Shown piece after piece: positions 1-6,967 of a DNA stretch of 62,683 nt. This DNA is from a virus: IMG/VR virus record IMGVR_UViG_3300042485_004141, positions 1 through 62,683 of that record. One strand, given 5' to 3'. A model generated the notes under the pieces. That model saw nothing but the letters and a program-made list of their open reading frames with translations. It did not search any database and was not told where the DNA came from. Positions within the stretch are counted from its first letter, which is position 1, and each line of letters opens with the position of its first letter. The position numbers and the translations under genes are program-made.

Positions 1-230
1 GAGCCACCATATCGCGCCATATCCGCCATATCGCCAAGCTTGCCTTTATTAAAATCTTTTTCGCTGACGCCAAAAACGTTTTTAGCCAAACTTGCGGCGT
101 TTGCTAGTGTTGTTCGTTCCGTCGCGTTTGGCTTACCCCCTGCGCGAATTTTGGCTTGAATTTCCTTGACTTTGTCAACAAAGTAGGCCGCATCGTCGGA
201 TATGTCTGGGCCGTAACGTACTCCTGGCAT
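1..230 (-). CDS. Hypothetical protein, 3' end cut by the window edge
   Basis: An ATG at 230 on the minus strand opens a frame that stays open for 76 codons to the left edge, so only the N-terminal part is visible. The visible protein starts MPGVRYGPDISDDAAYF, is mostly polar and probably helical, and contains lysine- and alanine-rich stretches (VDKVKEIQAKIRAGGK). It has no cysteine pair, signal peptide or membrane segment. I do not recognise a family. It follows the ParB-like gene on the same strand after a 44-base gap and is probably the next gene of that leftward operon. Confidence 0.6.
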   Translation of the reverse strand, partial: MPGVRYGPDISDDAAYFVDKVKEIQAKIRAGGKPNATERTTLANAASLAKNVFGVSEKDFNKGKLGDMADMARYGG

Positions 231-274
231 AATGTTCCTTACTAAAAGTCTTTTTACAAATATACCAGAAATAT

Positions 275-832
275 TTATCTGTCAGGATTTGGGGGTCTTT
301 CAATAGAGACCGTAGATGACTCTAGTGAGCCAGGCGGAGCCTCGATTGGAATCCATGCCCTGGCGTAATTATGCTCTTTGATTTTTCTCACTTTATAGAG
401 ACTTCCGTCAAGCATTAAAGAGAGTTCTTCTGAACGCATGCAAAGCATGTCTTCAAAATCTGAAATGCCGTATTTGCCAGAGCGTCTTAGTGTTCTAATG
501 ATGTCGGATGTCTTGGGGGCGAGCACATGGGAGTGCCCCCTGTTGAGTCGAAGATGCATCATCATGGCATCCATTTTGTCGACGTCGTGATAGACGACTG
601 GTATTTTCCCCTCACTCATGGCAAGAATTTGTGGAATATTCGTTGCCAGTAGATATCTTTCTGAGCCGTCGATTATCTCCCCAGTGGCAAGCCTGACGTG
701 TATCGGCTGAATAAAACCAAACTGAGACAAAGAGGCAGAAATGACAAGCATCTCTGGACGCAGGGTATAGGTGGCTTTCCATTCAGGAACAGAAAGCAGG
801 GATGGTTCAACGTACTCGATTTTAATATTCAT
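275..832 (-). CDS. ParB/sulfiredoxin-fold protein (IbrB-like)
   Basis: This 185-residue protein carries a compact ParB N-terminal-type domain over about residues 10-120. The signature is GEIIDGSERYLLA, which matches the G-x-x-x-(V/I)-(I/V)-D-G-x-x-R core of the ParB/Srx fold, and LNRGHSH, which matches the second conserved box. No helix-turn-helix DNA-binding domain typical of a chromosome-partitioning ParB is evident, so a partition role is unlikely. The start overlaps the end of the PAPS-reductase-like gene by 11 bases, so the two are probably translationally coupled. ParB-fold proteins paired with PAPS-reductase-like proteins are known from the IbrA/IbrB pair of E. coli and from many phages; their biochemical role is unsettled, with regulatory and nucleic-acid-modifying roles both discussed. 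Confidence 0.72.
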   Translation of the reverse strand: MNIKIEYVEPSLLSVPEWKATYTLRPEMLVISASLSQFGFIQPIHVRLATGEIIDGSERYLLATNIPQILAMSEGKIPVVYHDVDKMDAMMMHLRLNRGHSHVLAPKTSDIIRTLRRSGKYGISDFEDMLCMRSEELSLMLDGSLYKVRKIKEHNYARAWIPIEAPPGSLESSTVSIERPPNPDR

Positions 833-1961
833 AGATATCTGCTCTTTCTAGTTCCAGTGCTCGTACAGCGTGAGCTCTGGTTTTGGGACCCACAGGGGTT
901 GGTGAATTAACGTCAATATCGTTAAGCATTAAGTTTCTTATCAGCCAGCTGACTGGATATCCATGAGGGTCGCTCAGGTGTTTCTTTCTAAATTTTGAAA
1001 CATAAACACGAGCCTCGGTCTTTCGTCTATCACCTATTAGGTACTTGTCAATAAACGCAGACGCCCCATCAAATCCTCTTCGCGCATAGCTCTCTATGAG
1101 TTTTTCTGAATCAAAATCAGCCCACAAGCGTCTTTGGGCATCTATGTATGGAAAGCAGTCAAACAGTCTGTCGTAGAATTCTGGCTCAGTAGCAACTACG
1201 TCACCTATTCTGCGAATTGCCGTAGCATGCAGAGGGATGCCGACTCTCGTGTTGCTCCCCGTGGTTACAGCCAGGTCGTAATACTCACAGTATTCCGCTT
1301 CATGTTCTTCAATAATAAACTTGAATACATCATTCGTATTCCAGTCGTAGATTATTTTTGCAAACTTTAAAGGGATTCCCTTTTTTAACTTGTATGGGAT
1401 ATTGATGTAGTTCTCGTGCAATTTTTGAACTACAGAGCGATAACGAACCATTGATTCACTAGCCCTAACACCGGTCAGGAAAGCCACGTTTCCCTTTTTC
1501 CCCTGCATCGTGTAATAGTCGGTCTGCTCAGGAAGAGAAACTTCATGAGTTAAACCAAAATGCTTACCACTAATGGCCCACGGAGGCATGGGTCTAACCC
1601 ATCTGTCTTGTTCGAATCTTTGCTGGCTCCACAAAATAGTAGTAAGCCTGTGACCTAGAAACCATATCTCTGCAGGGTAAGGAAGGCAGTACCACTCCAT
1701 ATCAACCCAGTCGTAGTTGCGAACCTTTTCCACGTACTTTACGACAGTAGGACTGACCATCTCTTCGTCTCGAAAGATTACCTTTACTGGACCAAGGCCT
1801 CGCTCTTCATGTATTTCTTTTGCTAGATACAGAATCGCAGTGGAGTCTTTGCCTCCAGAGAACTGTACACAGACAGTATCGAAGGTGTCGTAGACGTGCC
1901 GTATTCTCTGTCTTGCTGCGTCAACGCAGGACATATCAAGAAATAGGCGCTGACGAGTCAT
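822..1961 (-). CDS. PAPS-reductase-like PP-loop ATPase (IbrA-like)
   Basis: The 379-residue product has a PP-loop motif SGGKDST at residues 35-41, preceded by the hydrophobic strand VCVQF. This is the nucleotide-binding loop of the adenosine phosphosulfate / PAPS reductase and N-type ATP pyrophosphatase superfamily. It is longer than a housekeeping CysH and lacks an obvious CysH-type C-terminal catalytic cysteine motif, so sulfate assimilation is unlikely. Its closest relatives by appearance are phage and IbrA-type proteins. The start codon lies directly after the stop of the small upstream gene (TAA-ATG), and its end overlaps the following ParB-like gene. Flanking ParB-fold genes on both sides suggest one functional unit. 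DndC-like DNA sulfur modification is an alternative, but no cysteine desulfurase or other Dnd gene is visible here. Confidence 0.75.
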   Translation of the reverse strand: MTRQRLFLDMSCVDAARQRIRHVYDTFDTVCVQFSGGKDSTAILYLAKEIHEERGLGPVKVIFRDEEMVSPTVVKYVEKVRNYDWVDMEWYCLPYPAEIWFLGHRLTTILWSQQRFEQDRWVRPMPPWAISGKHFGLTHEVSLPEQTDYYTMQGKKGNVAFLTGVRASESMVRYRSVVQKLHENYINIPYKLKKGIPLKFAKIIYDWNTNDVFKFIIEEHEAEYCEYYDLAVTTGSNTRVGIPLHATAIRRIGDVVATEPEFYDRLFDCFPYIDAQRRLWADFDSEKLIESYARRGFDGASAFIDKYLIGDRRKTEARVYVSKFRKKHLSDPHGYPVSWLIRNLMLNDIDVNSPTPVGPKTRAHAVRALELERADIYEY

Positions 1962-2165
1962 TTAGTATCTTGCGATTTGAGTGAGGCGTGATACCTCGGC
2001 ACGAAGCTCGTTGTTCTCGCGCATCATGTTTTCAGCTACGCTTTTCCAGTACGTTGCTTCAGAGATGCGAGTATCAAGCGCCTCTAAAACTTCAGCGCAC
2101 TCGGCCGGCGATACTTTTCCTCTGCCGAGGAGGTATCTACATTTTTGTTCTATGGTCTGTTCCAT
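1962..2165 (-). CDS. Small coiled-coil protein
   Basis: A 67-residue acidic/basic helical protein. The C-terminal half (SVAENMMRENNELRAEVSRL) has heptad-like leucine/methionine spacing and looks like a short coiled coil. The N-terminal half has a cysteine near residue 9 and another near 19 but no clear metal site. It sits between the second ParB-fold gene and the PAPS-reductase-like gene with an 8-base gap on one side and no gap on the other, so it belongs to the same operon. Possibly a small oligomerising partner of that pair; no family is recognised. Confidence 0.55.
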   Translation of the reverse strand: MEQTIEQKCRYLLGRGKVSPAECAEVLEALDTRISEATYWKSVAENMMRENNELRAEVSRLTQIARY

Positions 2166-2173
2166 TGGTAATC

Positions 2174-3037
2174 CTATATTTCTATGTGTTGGTCTATGAA
2201 GTCGATTAGTTTTTCGGCCATTGTTACGCCAGCAACAGCTGGGTCAGCTTTTAGCCATTTCATGAATTCATACCATCGTGCTTGTTGGTCCGTGTTGTCA
2301 AACACGATTGTGTACTGAACGACGGCTCTTGGTGCCGAGCCAGGAGCAATTGTTGTTGAACCTCTAATTACTGCATCGTTTTGATTCATGCCTGGCATGA
2401 TGTCGATTCTCTGTTTTCCGTCTCCTGTTTGAGTTACTGAAACAACATTTCTATCCATTTCTGGAGCGTCTTTAACTAGAGCATCTTCATCAGAATCTTC
2501 ATAGTCGGAAAATTTATCAAGCCGAGAACTAAATCCGTTTCCGTAATCAGAATTAATTACAGGGGACATAAATCCAGCCCCTGGCTCGACTACCCGATTG
2601 TCTTCTCTGATGAAGCGCTGTTCAATTTCGGCTGTTGAAAATTCATCCCATCCCAATCCAGTTAAAAGTTCTGGATAAAAGTCGACCATTTCTAAAACAA
2701 ACTCTTCAAGAAGTTCTGGCTCGGTGTACCCAAGCTCCATTGTTCGGTTGTCAGCAATAGCAAAAGCCATGGCCCTAGTGTCATCGACGTCAAACTGAAC
2801 AGCAGCTATCTTGTCCCACCCAAGAAGTTTTGCTGCTTCTAGTTGGTGATTGCCCGCTATGACGGTTGCTGTACCGTCTCCGTTGGGTCTTATCACTATT
2901 GGTTTAATCTGTCCAAACTCGGCGTAGGATGCCATAATCGCATTAACGTCTCCTCTTCGTGGATTGTTATGGAGGGACTCAAGAAGGCTTATGTCGAAAG
3001 CCAGGGATTCCAGAGATTCATGTATTCCATTAGCCAT
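2174..3037 (-). CDS. ParB-like nuclease-domain protein
   Basis: The 287-residue protein has a classical ParB N-terminal domain in residues 15-125: NNPRRGDVNAI, GQIKPIVIR, VIAGNHQLEAAKLLGW and IADNRTMELG are all family landmarks (the last is the DNR box typical of phage ParB-like nucleases). The middle is acidic and low in complexity. The C-terminal 60 residues (VQYTIVFDNTDQQARWYEFM onward) form a second conserved-looking domain with aromatic residues. No helix-turn-helix is obvious. It lies 2 bases after the coiled-coil gene at 3387 and 8 bases before the small gene at 2165, so the genes from 3387 to 275 form a tight operon. It may bind or nick DNA, or act as a CTP/ATP-dependent switch as other ParB-fold proteins do; the sequence does not decide this. 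Confidence 0.75.
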   Translation of the reverse strand: MANGIHESLESLAFDISLLESLHNNPRRGDVNAIMASYAEFGQIKPIVIRPNGDGTATVIAGNHQLEAAKLLGWDKIAAVQFDVDDTRAMAFAIADNRTMELGYTEPELLEEFVLEMVDFYPELLTGLGWDEFSTAEIEQRFIREDNRVVEPGAGFMSPVINSDYGNGFSSRLDKFSDYEDSDEDALVKDAPEMDRNVVSVTQTGDGKQRIDIMPGMNQNDAVIRGSTTIAPGSAPRAVVQYTIVFDNTDQQARWYEFMKWLKADPAVAGVTMAEKLIDFIDQHIEI

Positions 3038-3039
3038 AT

Positions 3040-3387
3040 CTATACCTGAGACCTTACGTTGGCATTGAGTGTTCTGATTGCGTCCATTGATGCGCGAACC
3101 GAGGAAAGCTTTTCTCTTTTTGACTTAACCAAAGCTTCAGCGCACTTATATTCAAAATGTTCTTGGTCTAATTTATAATCAGCCCAAGCCTCTCTTTCCT
3201 TAATTGAACCCTTGGCTGATAGGTACTCTCGCGCCCAGTTCGCCTTATAGAAAGACTCTTTCTTAGCCATGTCCATAGATAACGACTCAAATTGTTCAGT
3301 TTCCTCTTCTAAGGAATCCATTAAACGAATCAATTCCTGTTCAATGTCAATTTGGCTTATTGGAGAACTTCTCATACTTTTATTCAC
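3040..3387 (-). CDS. Hypothetical coiled-coil protein
   Basis: A 115-residue, highly charged and almost wholly helical protein (IDIEQELIRLMDSLEEETEQ, then several lysine/glutamate-rich segments). It has a single cysteine and no membrane segment. It begins 2 bases after the stop of the RuvC-like gene and ends 2 bases before the ParB-like gene, which places it in the same leftward operon. I do not recognise a family; the composition suggests an oligomerising or bridging protein. Confidence 0.55.
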   Translation of the reverse strand: MNKSMRSSPISQIDIEQELIRLMDSLEEETEQFESLSMDMAKKESFYKANWAREYLSAKGSIKEREAWADYKLDQEHFEYKCAEALVKSKREKLSSVRASMDAIRTLNANVRSQV

Positions 3388-3389
3388 AC

Positions 3390-3905
3390 CTATCCTTCTA
3401 GTGGAGACCAGTCTACTTTGTCAAGTGCAGAAAGTTGCTCTTTTGTCCATTCCCATTGAGTATCTATTCCGAGGCGAACCATTCCCATTCGCTCAAGAAC
3501 CCATGCATCACATTCGTCGTTCCCAGATGCTCCACTAAATATAATCCCGGTCTTTGCTGAGATGGCAGAAATGACTTCTCCTTTTGATGCATTTCCTCGT
3601 CCAGTTGCAAACTTTGCACGACAGGTGGGCGGGATTTCAACAATAGGAATATTGCATTCAAACAGTGTCATCCTAATGCAGCCACCGAGTTCGCCAATAC
3701 TGAATGCTTGTCCACTTCTGGAAGCAAACGAATAACCTTCAATCAGAACGCAAATGATTTCATTTTCTAAGCACTCATGCAACACGGTTCTTGTGATGTC
3801 AGAGAGACGCTCGGCCCCTTTTGCTTTAGACCGTACAACGCTGGTCACGCCGTCCATGGATATTCCTGTGGATGTTAGTGAGAGGTCAAGACCCATGAGG
3901 CGCAT
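3390..3905 (-). CDS. RuvC-like Holliday junction resolvase
   Basis: An RNase H-fold resolvase of 171 residues. The four acidic positions of the RuvC family can be read: the first Asp in MGLDLSLTSTGIS, a Glu in CVLIEGYSFAS, and the pair in SGNDECDAWVL. Such enzymes cut four-way DNA junctions during recombination and before packaging. An open frame extends further upstream, but that region overlaps a terminator hairpin, so I place the start at the ATG at 3905 (MRLMGLDLS); the second ATG at 3896 is also possible. A TATAGT hexamer at about 3916-3921 lies just upstream, suggesting a promoter with a very short leader. Its neighbours in the block (HNH, PD-(D/E)XK, Rad52) also handle DNA. Confidence 0.8.
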   Translation of the reverse strand: MRLMGLDLSLTSTGISMDGVTSVVRSKAKGAERLSDITRTVLHECLENEIICVLIEGYSFASRSGQAFSIGELGGCIRMTLFECNIPIVEIPPTCRAKFATGRGNASKGEVISAISAKTGIIFSGASGNDECDAWVLERMGMVRLGIDTQWEWTKEQLSALDKVDWSPLEG

Positions 3906-3921
3906 AGTAAGTCTGACTATA

Positions 3922-3971
3922 GCAAATAAATACAAAGGCAGGCAGTCGCGTTATTGCCGCGCCAGCCTGCC
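3922..3971 (-). terminator. Rho-independent terminator after the HNH gene
   Basis: Arms GGCAGGC (937-943 in the 3 kb block) and GCCTGCC (965-971) are perfect complements, with an inner CGCG/CGCG pairing. On the minus strand the hairpin is followed by a T-rich run (TTTGTATTTATTT). It lies between the HNH gene ending at 4027 and the RuvC-like gene starting at 3905, so it would end leftward transcription from the HNH side. Confidence 0.7.
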
Positions 3972-4026
3972 CATGTACCTATAATGTCCCCAGGTAGCGA
4001 TTCTAAGGAGTGATTAAATAATACAT

Positions 4027-4395
4027 TCATTCCCAAGAATGTTTTGCTAATCCTAAAGAAAAGGCCAAAGAAGGCTCTTCACCAATCCTGGTATGGCAGG
4101 CTCTGCAGACTGTTACCAAGTTTTCTTCGTCAAGTATTGACCCGCCTTGAGACCTTCTTATTAACTCATGCACGTCTACGCTGTTTTTATGAATAAACGT
4201 TGTCAAGCCGTCATGTTTGGCAAAAACTGGACACGCAAAGCAAAAAGGAAACTCGGCAAGCATAGAAGAAACGATTTTACGTCTCTCAACATAAACCTGT
4301 TCCGTTTTCTTGCTTCTTTTTGGGATTGGTTTAGTTCCTCGGTTTAGTGAGGTTCGTTTTAACGGTGTTCGCTTTAGTGGTTTCCTTGGCTTCAT
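4027..4395 (-). CDS. HNH endonuclease
   Basis: A 122-residue HNH protein. The N-terminus is very basic (KPLKRTPLKRTSLNRGTKP), which suits DNA binding. A CxxC pair (FCFACP) near residue 52, then VDVHELIRRSQGG and a second CRACH motif, give the usual beta-beta-alpha metal layout: His in DVHEL, Asn in EENLVTVC and His in CHTRIG. Phage HNH proteins of this size often sit near terminase genes and may assist packaging, but free-standing homing endonucleases look alike. Here it lies in a recombination block, transcribed leftward, and is followed by a strong terminator. Confidence 0.75.
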   Translation of the reverse strand: MKPRKPLKRTPLKRTSLNRGTKPIPKRSKKTEQVYVERRKIVSSMLAEFPFCFACPVFAKHDGLTTFIHKNSVDVHELIRRSQGGSILDEENLVTVCRACHTRIGEEPSLAFSLGLAKHSWE

Positions 4396-4415
4396 CTAAG
4401 CTAAAGAATACAGCA

Positions 4416-4931
4416 CTAGAGGTTGTCGTTGTTTATAGAATCAAAAGTCCACTTACTGTCAAGGCATTCCCACAAAGAACGGTCGATTGCCGTATCTTCC
4501 AGGTCAAAGTCTCTCATTAGTGTTCTATGAGCGATGATTGCTCTTCTGTAGAAATCGACCTCCTTCCACCCGTCTTCCAGAGTGGATTCGCCAGTCTCAA
4601 TCATTACGCAAACTTCGTCAAGCCGACGGTCAACATGGTACTTAAACCTGTTTATTCGTGTTGCTTTTTCGTTGTAATAACGCTGTGTCTCGTCATTGAG
4701 TTTTTTAAACTTGAAGTCCAACGAAGAGTATCGTTTTTGGTCAGATTCACTATCTGCCTCAATACTTTCTATTTGTCTTTGAAGGTTTTCGGACAGGGCA
4801 AGCAAAGCTCTTTTCCATCTATCCCAGTTTTCGACCAGCCTGAGCTCCGCGCGCTCCAAAGGGGTAACTTTGTTTTTTACCTCTTCGGCGACCATGCGAG
4901 CAAAAGTGTCATCATTCCATCTTGAGTTCAT
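4416..4931 (-). CDS. Hypothetical helical protein
   Basis: A 171-residue protein with long charged helices (for example ENLQRQIESIEADSESDQKR) and no cysteine motif, signal peptide or membrane segment. The central part has coiled-coil-like spacing. It lies 12 bases after the stop of the nuclease gene at 4944 and 20 bases before the HNH gene, in the same direction, so it is part of the leftward recombination operon. I do not recognise a family. Confidence 0.55.
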   Translation of the reverse strand: MNSRWNDDTFARMVAEEVKNKVTPLERAELRLVENWDRWKRALLALSENLQRQIESIEADSESDQKRYSSLDFKFKKLNDETQRYYNEKATRINRFKYHVDRRLDEVCVMIETGESTLEDGWKEVDFYRRAIIAHRTLMRDFDLEDTAIDRSLWECLDSKWTFDSINNDNL

Positions 4932-4943
4932 ATATTTTTTGGG

Positions 4944-5723
4944 TCACTGCCACGCAGGGCATATTTTCTTAAACCCACACCAGTTACATAAAATGGTTTT
5001 GTTGGGTTCAAAATATCCATTCTTGCAGCGCTCTTCTATGCCTGCTCTTACTTCTGCAATCACTGAAGCAACTTTCTGCACATCTTCTGCAGTTACTTCT
5101 TTTGCAAACCTAACCCCATCTTTTAGGTACAGAAGCTCTATCTCAAACTTCTTGGCCTCTATGCCGAGGCTTTTGAGGAGCTGAGTATAGATAATTAGCT
5201 GAAAATACTTATCTTCAATGTAATTCTTTTTCGGTGTTTTGCCTGTTTTGTAATCGGAAACTTTTGCGGTATCTCCATCTAGGTGCAAGCGGTCTATAAA
5301 TCCATGAAGTTTGATTCCGGATATCTCGCCTTCCACATGCTCTTCGATGCCCCACGGCTCAACTTCTTGTGGCTGCTCCAGCATCCAGAGATTTTCAACA
5401 CACCACCAGGCAGACCATCTGAAAAGACGCAGTTCTTTTTCCCCACGGATTAAAGTGGTGACTTCTGCTTCCCATTTTGCAGCCCATAAATCTCGCGCCA
5501 GTTGGCGAGCGGTTTCTTGTGTTCTTTGTTCGGAGGGAAGGGCGTACATTGTTTCTAGGATTTCATGAACAAAGTTGCCAAGCATTGTTGCTTCTGTCGG
5601 AGAGTCCCTAAGTCCATCAATCTTGCTGTACTTAAACTTCATAGGACATTGCTGGAATGTGGATATTGAAGAAGGAGAAAGCAGTTCTGGGGCCTGCATG
5701 AGCCCGTCTTGGTCAGTTGTCAT
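4944..5723 (-). CDS. PD-(D/E)XK nuclease, RecB/Cas4-like
   Basis: The protein matches the PDDEXK_1 type of exonuclease. It opens with LSPSSISTFQQCPMKFKY, the usual N-terminal helix with a cysteine; has a conserved His in FVHEILETMY; the catalytic core is VSDYKTGK; and the C-terminus has a CNWCGFKKICPAW cysteine cluster. Together with the N-terminal cysteine this gives four cysteines, as in the iron-sulfur nucleases of the AddB/Cas4 type. I choose the ATG at 5723 (259 residues) because it overlaps the end of the Rad52-like gene by 11 bases (ATGACAACTGA); a longer open frame reaches 5786. It probably resects DNA ends for the annealing protein encoded just upstream. Confidence 0.8.
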   Translation of the reverse strand: MTTDQDGLMQAPELLSPSSISTFQQCPMKFKYSKIDGLRDSPTEATMLGNFVHEILETMYALPSEQRTQETARQLARDLWAAKWEAEVTTLIRGEKELRLFRWSAWWCVENLWMLEQPQEVEPWGIEEHVEGEISGIKLHGFIDRLHLDGDTAKVSDYKTGKTPKKNYIEDKYFQLIIYTQLLKSLGIEAKKFEIELLYLKDGVRFAKEVTAEDVQKVASVIAEVRAGIEERCKNGYFEPNKTILCNWCGFKKICPAWQ

Positions 5724-6405
5724 CTGTTTTTGCAACAAGAGTTGCACCAAACGACAAACGCATTGCCTCAACAACAAGGGTGTCAATGTCTTCTTCAGTC
5801 ACGGTAGCGCGAGTGGGCTTTGCTTTCCCGTTTGAATGATTGGTCCAAAAAGTGTTCAATGAGTCTTTTTGTTCTTGTGTCAGTGTTTTTGCAACTGAAA
5901 CAAAGTTGGTCCATTTTTCATCAATCTCTGATGGCACCTCGGGTTGTGGGGCTGGCGCAGAGGATGCGTATTCCGCGTCTAAGGCATCTGCAGAGCGTGC
6001 GAGGTATAGACCGACACCCAATAGCTGAGCGGCCTTTTTAAGAGCATCAGAGACGGCCCCTTTAAAGTCGTTTCCGAGGTCAAGTGGCTTGTTGTCTTTC
6101 TTCTGACGCTTCACTGAGGAACCACCAAAACCGTGTTTAATGACGGTTAAATCACCTATGGTGGCAGTTAACGATACGTGAGCAACAATTTCATCTGTAT
6201 CCACATCGTCACGGCGAACGGAAACGATTTCAAACGACCAGTTGTCAACGCCCAAAACTTTGTTAAGACGATTGATGACTTCACTTATCGGAAGATAGAT
6301 GAGCGAAATTCCGCCCTTGATTCTCGTGCGTTCCATTTCTTCCGAGAAAGGCTCTGCTAAGAGACGCGAAATGTTCTCTGAGTTATTGATATTAATAGAC
6401 GACAC
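5713..6405 (-). CDS. Rad52/Rad22-type single-strand annealing protein
   Basis: The 230-residue protein has the Rad52 core: GGISLIYLPISEVINRLNKV at the N-terminus, VSLTATIGDLTVIKHGFG in the middle and DFKGAVSDALKKAAQLLGVG, the family's most conserved helix. Such proteins coat ssDNA and anneal complementary strands in phage recombination and end-joined replication. The start is a GTG at 6405 with AAGGAG seven bases upstream, which is clear. The C-terminal 70 residues are low in complexity and probably flexible. It is coupled to the nuclease downstream by an 11-base overlap, the usual exonuclease plus annealase pairing. Confidence 0.82.
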   Translation of the reverse strand: MSSININNSENISRLLAEPFSEEMERTRIKGGISLIYLPISEVINRLNKVLGVDNWSFEIVSVRRDDVDTDEIVAHVSLTATIGDLTVIKHGFGGSSVKRQKKDNKPLDLGNDFKGAVSDALKKAAQLLGVGLYLARSADALDAEYASSAPAPQPEVPSEIDEKWTNFVSVAKTLTQEQKDSLNTFWTNHSNGKAKPTRATVTEEDIDTLVVEAMRLSFGATLVAKTDDN

Positions 6406-6433
6406 GTAGGTCTCCTTGTTTAGTTAAGTATGT

Positions 6434-6931
6434 TTATGTATTTTTAGGTTTGCGAACGATGATGCTTGTTTTGAGTTCGCCAGTCTCACTAAAGTTATCG
6501 GCATTTAAGCCGATTTTGTTTAGTTCTTTAATTCTCCAATATGACGGAGCGCAGTAGGCAAGCATTTCTTCTGCGATTTCCTTTGGAGACTTTGTCACCT
6601 CTCCAGTGTCCATGTCAATAGACATTTTTACAAGACGTTCCGCTACGGCTGAACCGAGCTCTAAATGCTTCCAGCCTTTTCTGTCGTAGGCTGACTTCTT
6701 TTCAATCGTGGTGCCGTCAGGGAGTGACAGCATCTCTACTGAACCCATGATTTCGGACAGAGCGTGTGCGAAGGAATCATAAACGAGCGCGACATCTCTT
6801 TTCAAAAGGTTCAACTCTGCGAGTCCTTGACCGGCTTCTTCTGGTGTAGGTTCCCCGGATATGAACAAGGACAATTCTTTGTCAAGGTTGATTAAAGAAG
6901 AGCGGAGCTCTTGGATTTTTTCCAAGCTCAT
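6434..6931 (-). CDS. Conserved phage protein, unknown function
   Basis: A 165-residue protein with a charged helical N-terminus and a compact C-terminal half containing KKSAYDRKGWKHLELGSAV and SYWRIKELNKIGLNADNF. The DRKGW and SYWRIKELNKIGL segments resemble proteins often encoded beside recombination genes in actinobacteriophages, but I know no function. The start has GAGG about 9 bases upstream. It is followed by the Rad52-like gene after 28 bases in the same direction, which suggests a role in DNA recombination or replication. Confidence 0.6.
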   Translation of the reverse strand: MSLEKIQELRSSLINLDKELSLFISGEPTPEEAGQGLAELNLLKRDVALVYDSFAHALSEIMGSVEMLSLPDGTTIEKKSAYDRKGWKHLELGSAVAERLVKMSIDMDTGEVTKSPKEIAEEMLAYCAPSYWRIKELNKIGLNADNFSETGELKTSIIVRKPKNT

Positions 6932-6967
6932 TACTAGTACCTCATTTAAGTTTAGATAGGTGATTTG

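Noticed and set aside
822-1961. Assignment of the PP-loop protein as a true DndC of a DNA phosphorothioation system.
   Set aside because: No DndA, DndD or DndE-like gene is visible, and the paired ParB-fold genes fit the IbrA/IbrB type better.
4527-4925. A 132-codon plus-strand open frame opposite the helical protein gene at 4416-4931.
   Set aside because: The minus-strand gene fits a tight operon and a charged helical protein; the plus-strand product is hydrophobic without a coherent pattern.
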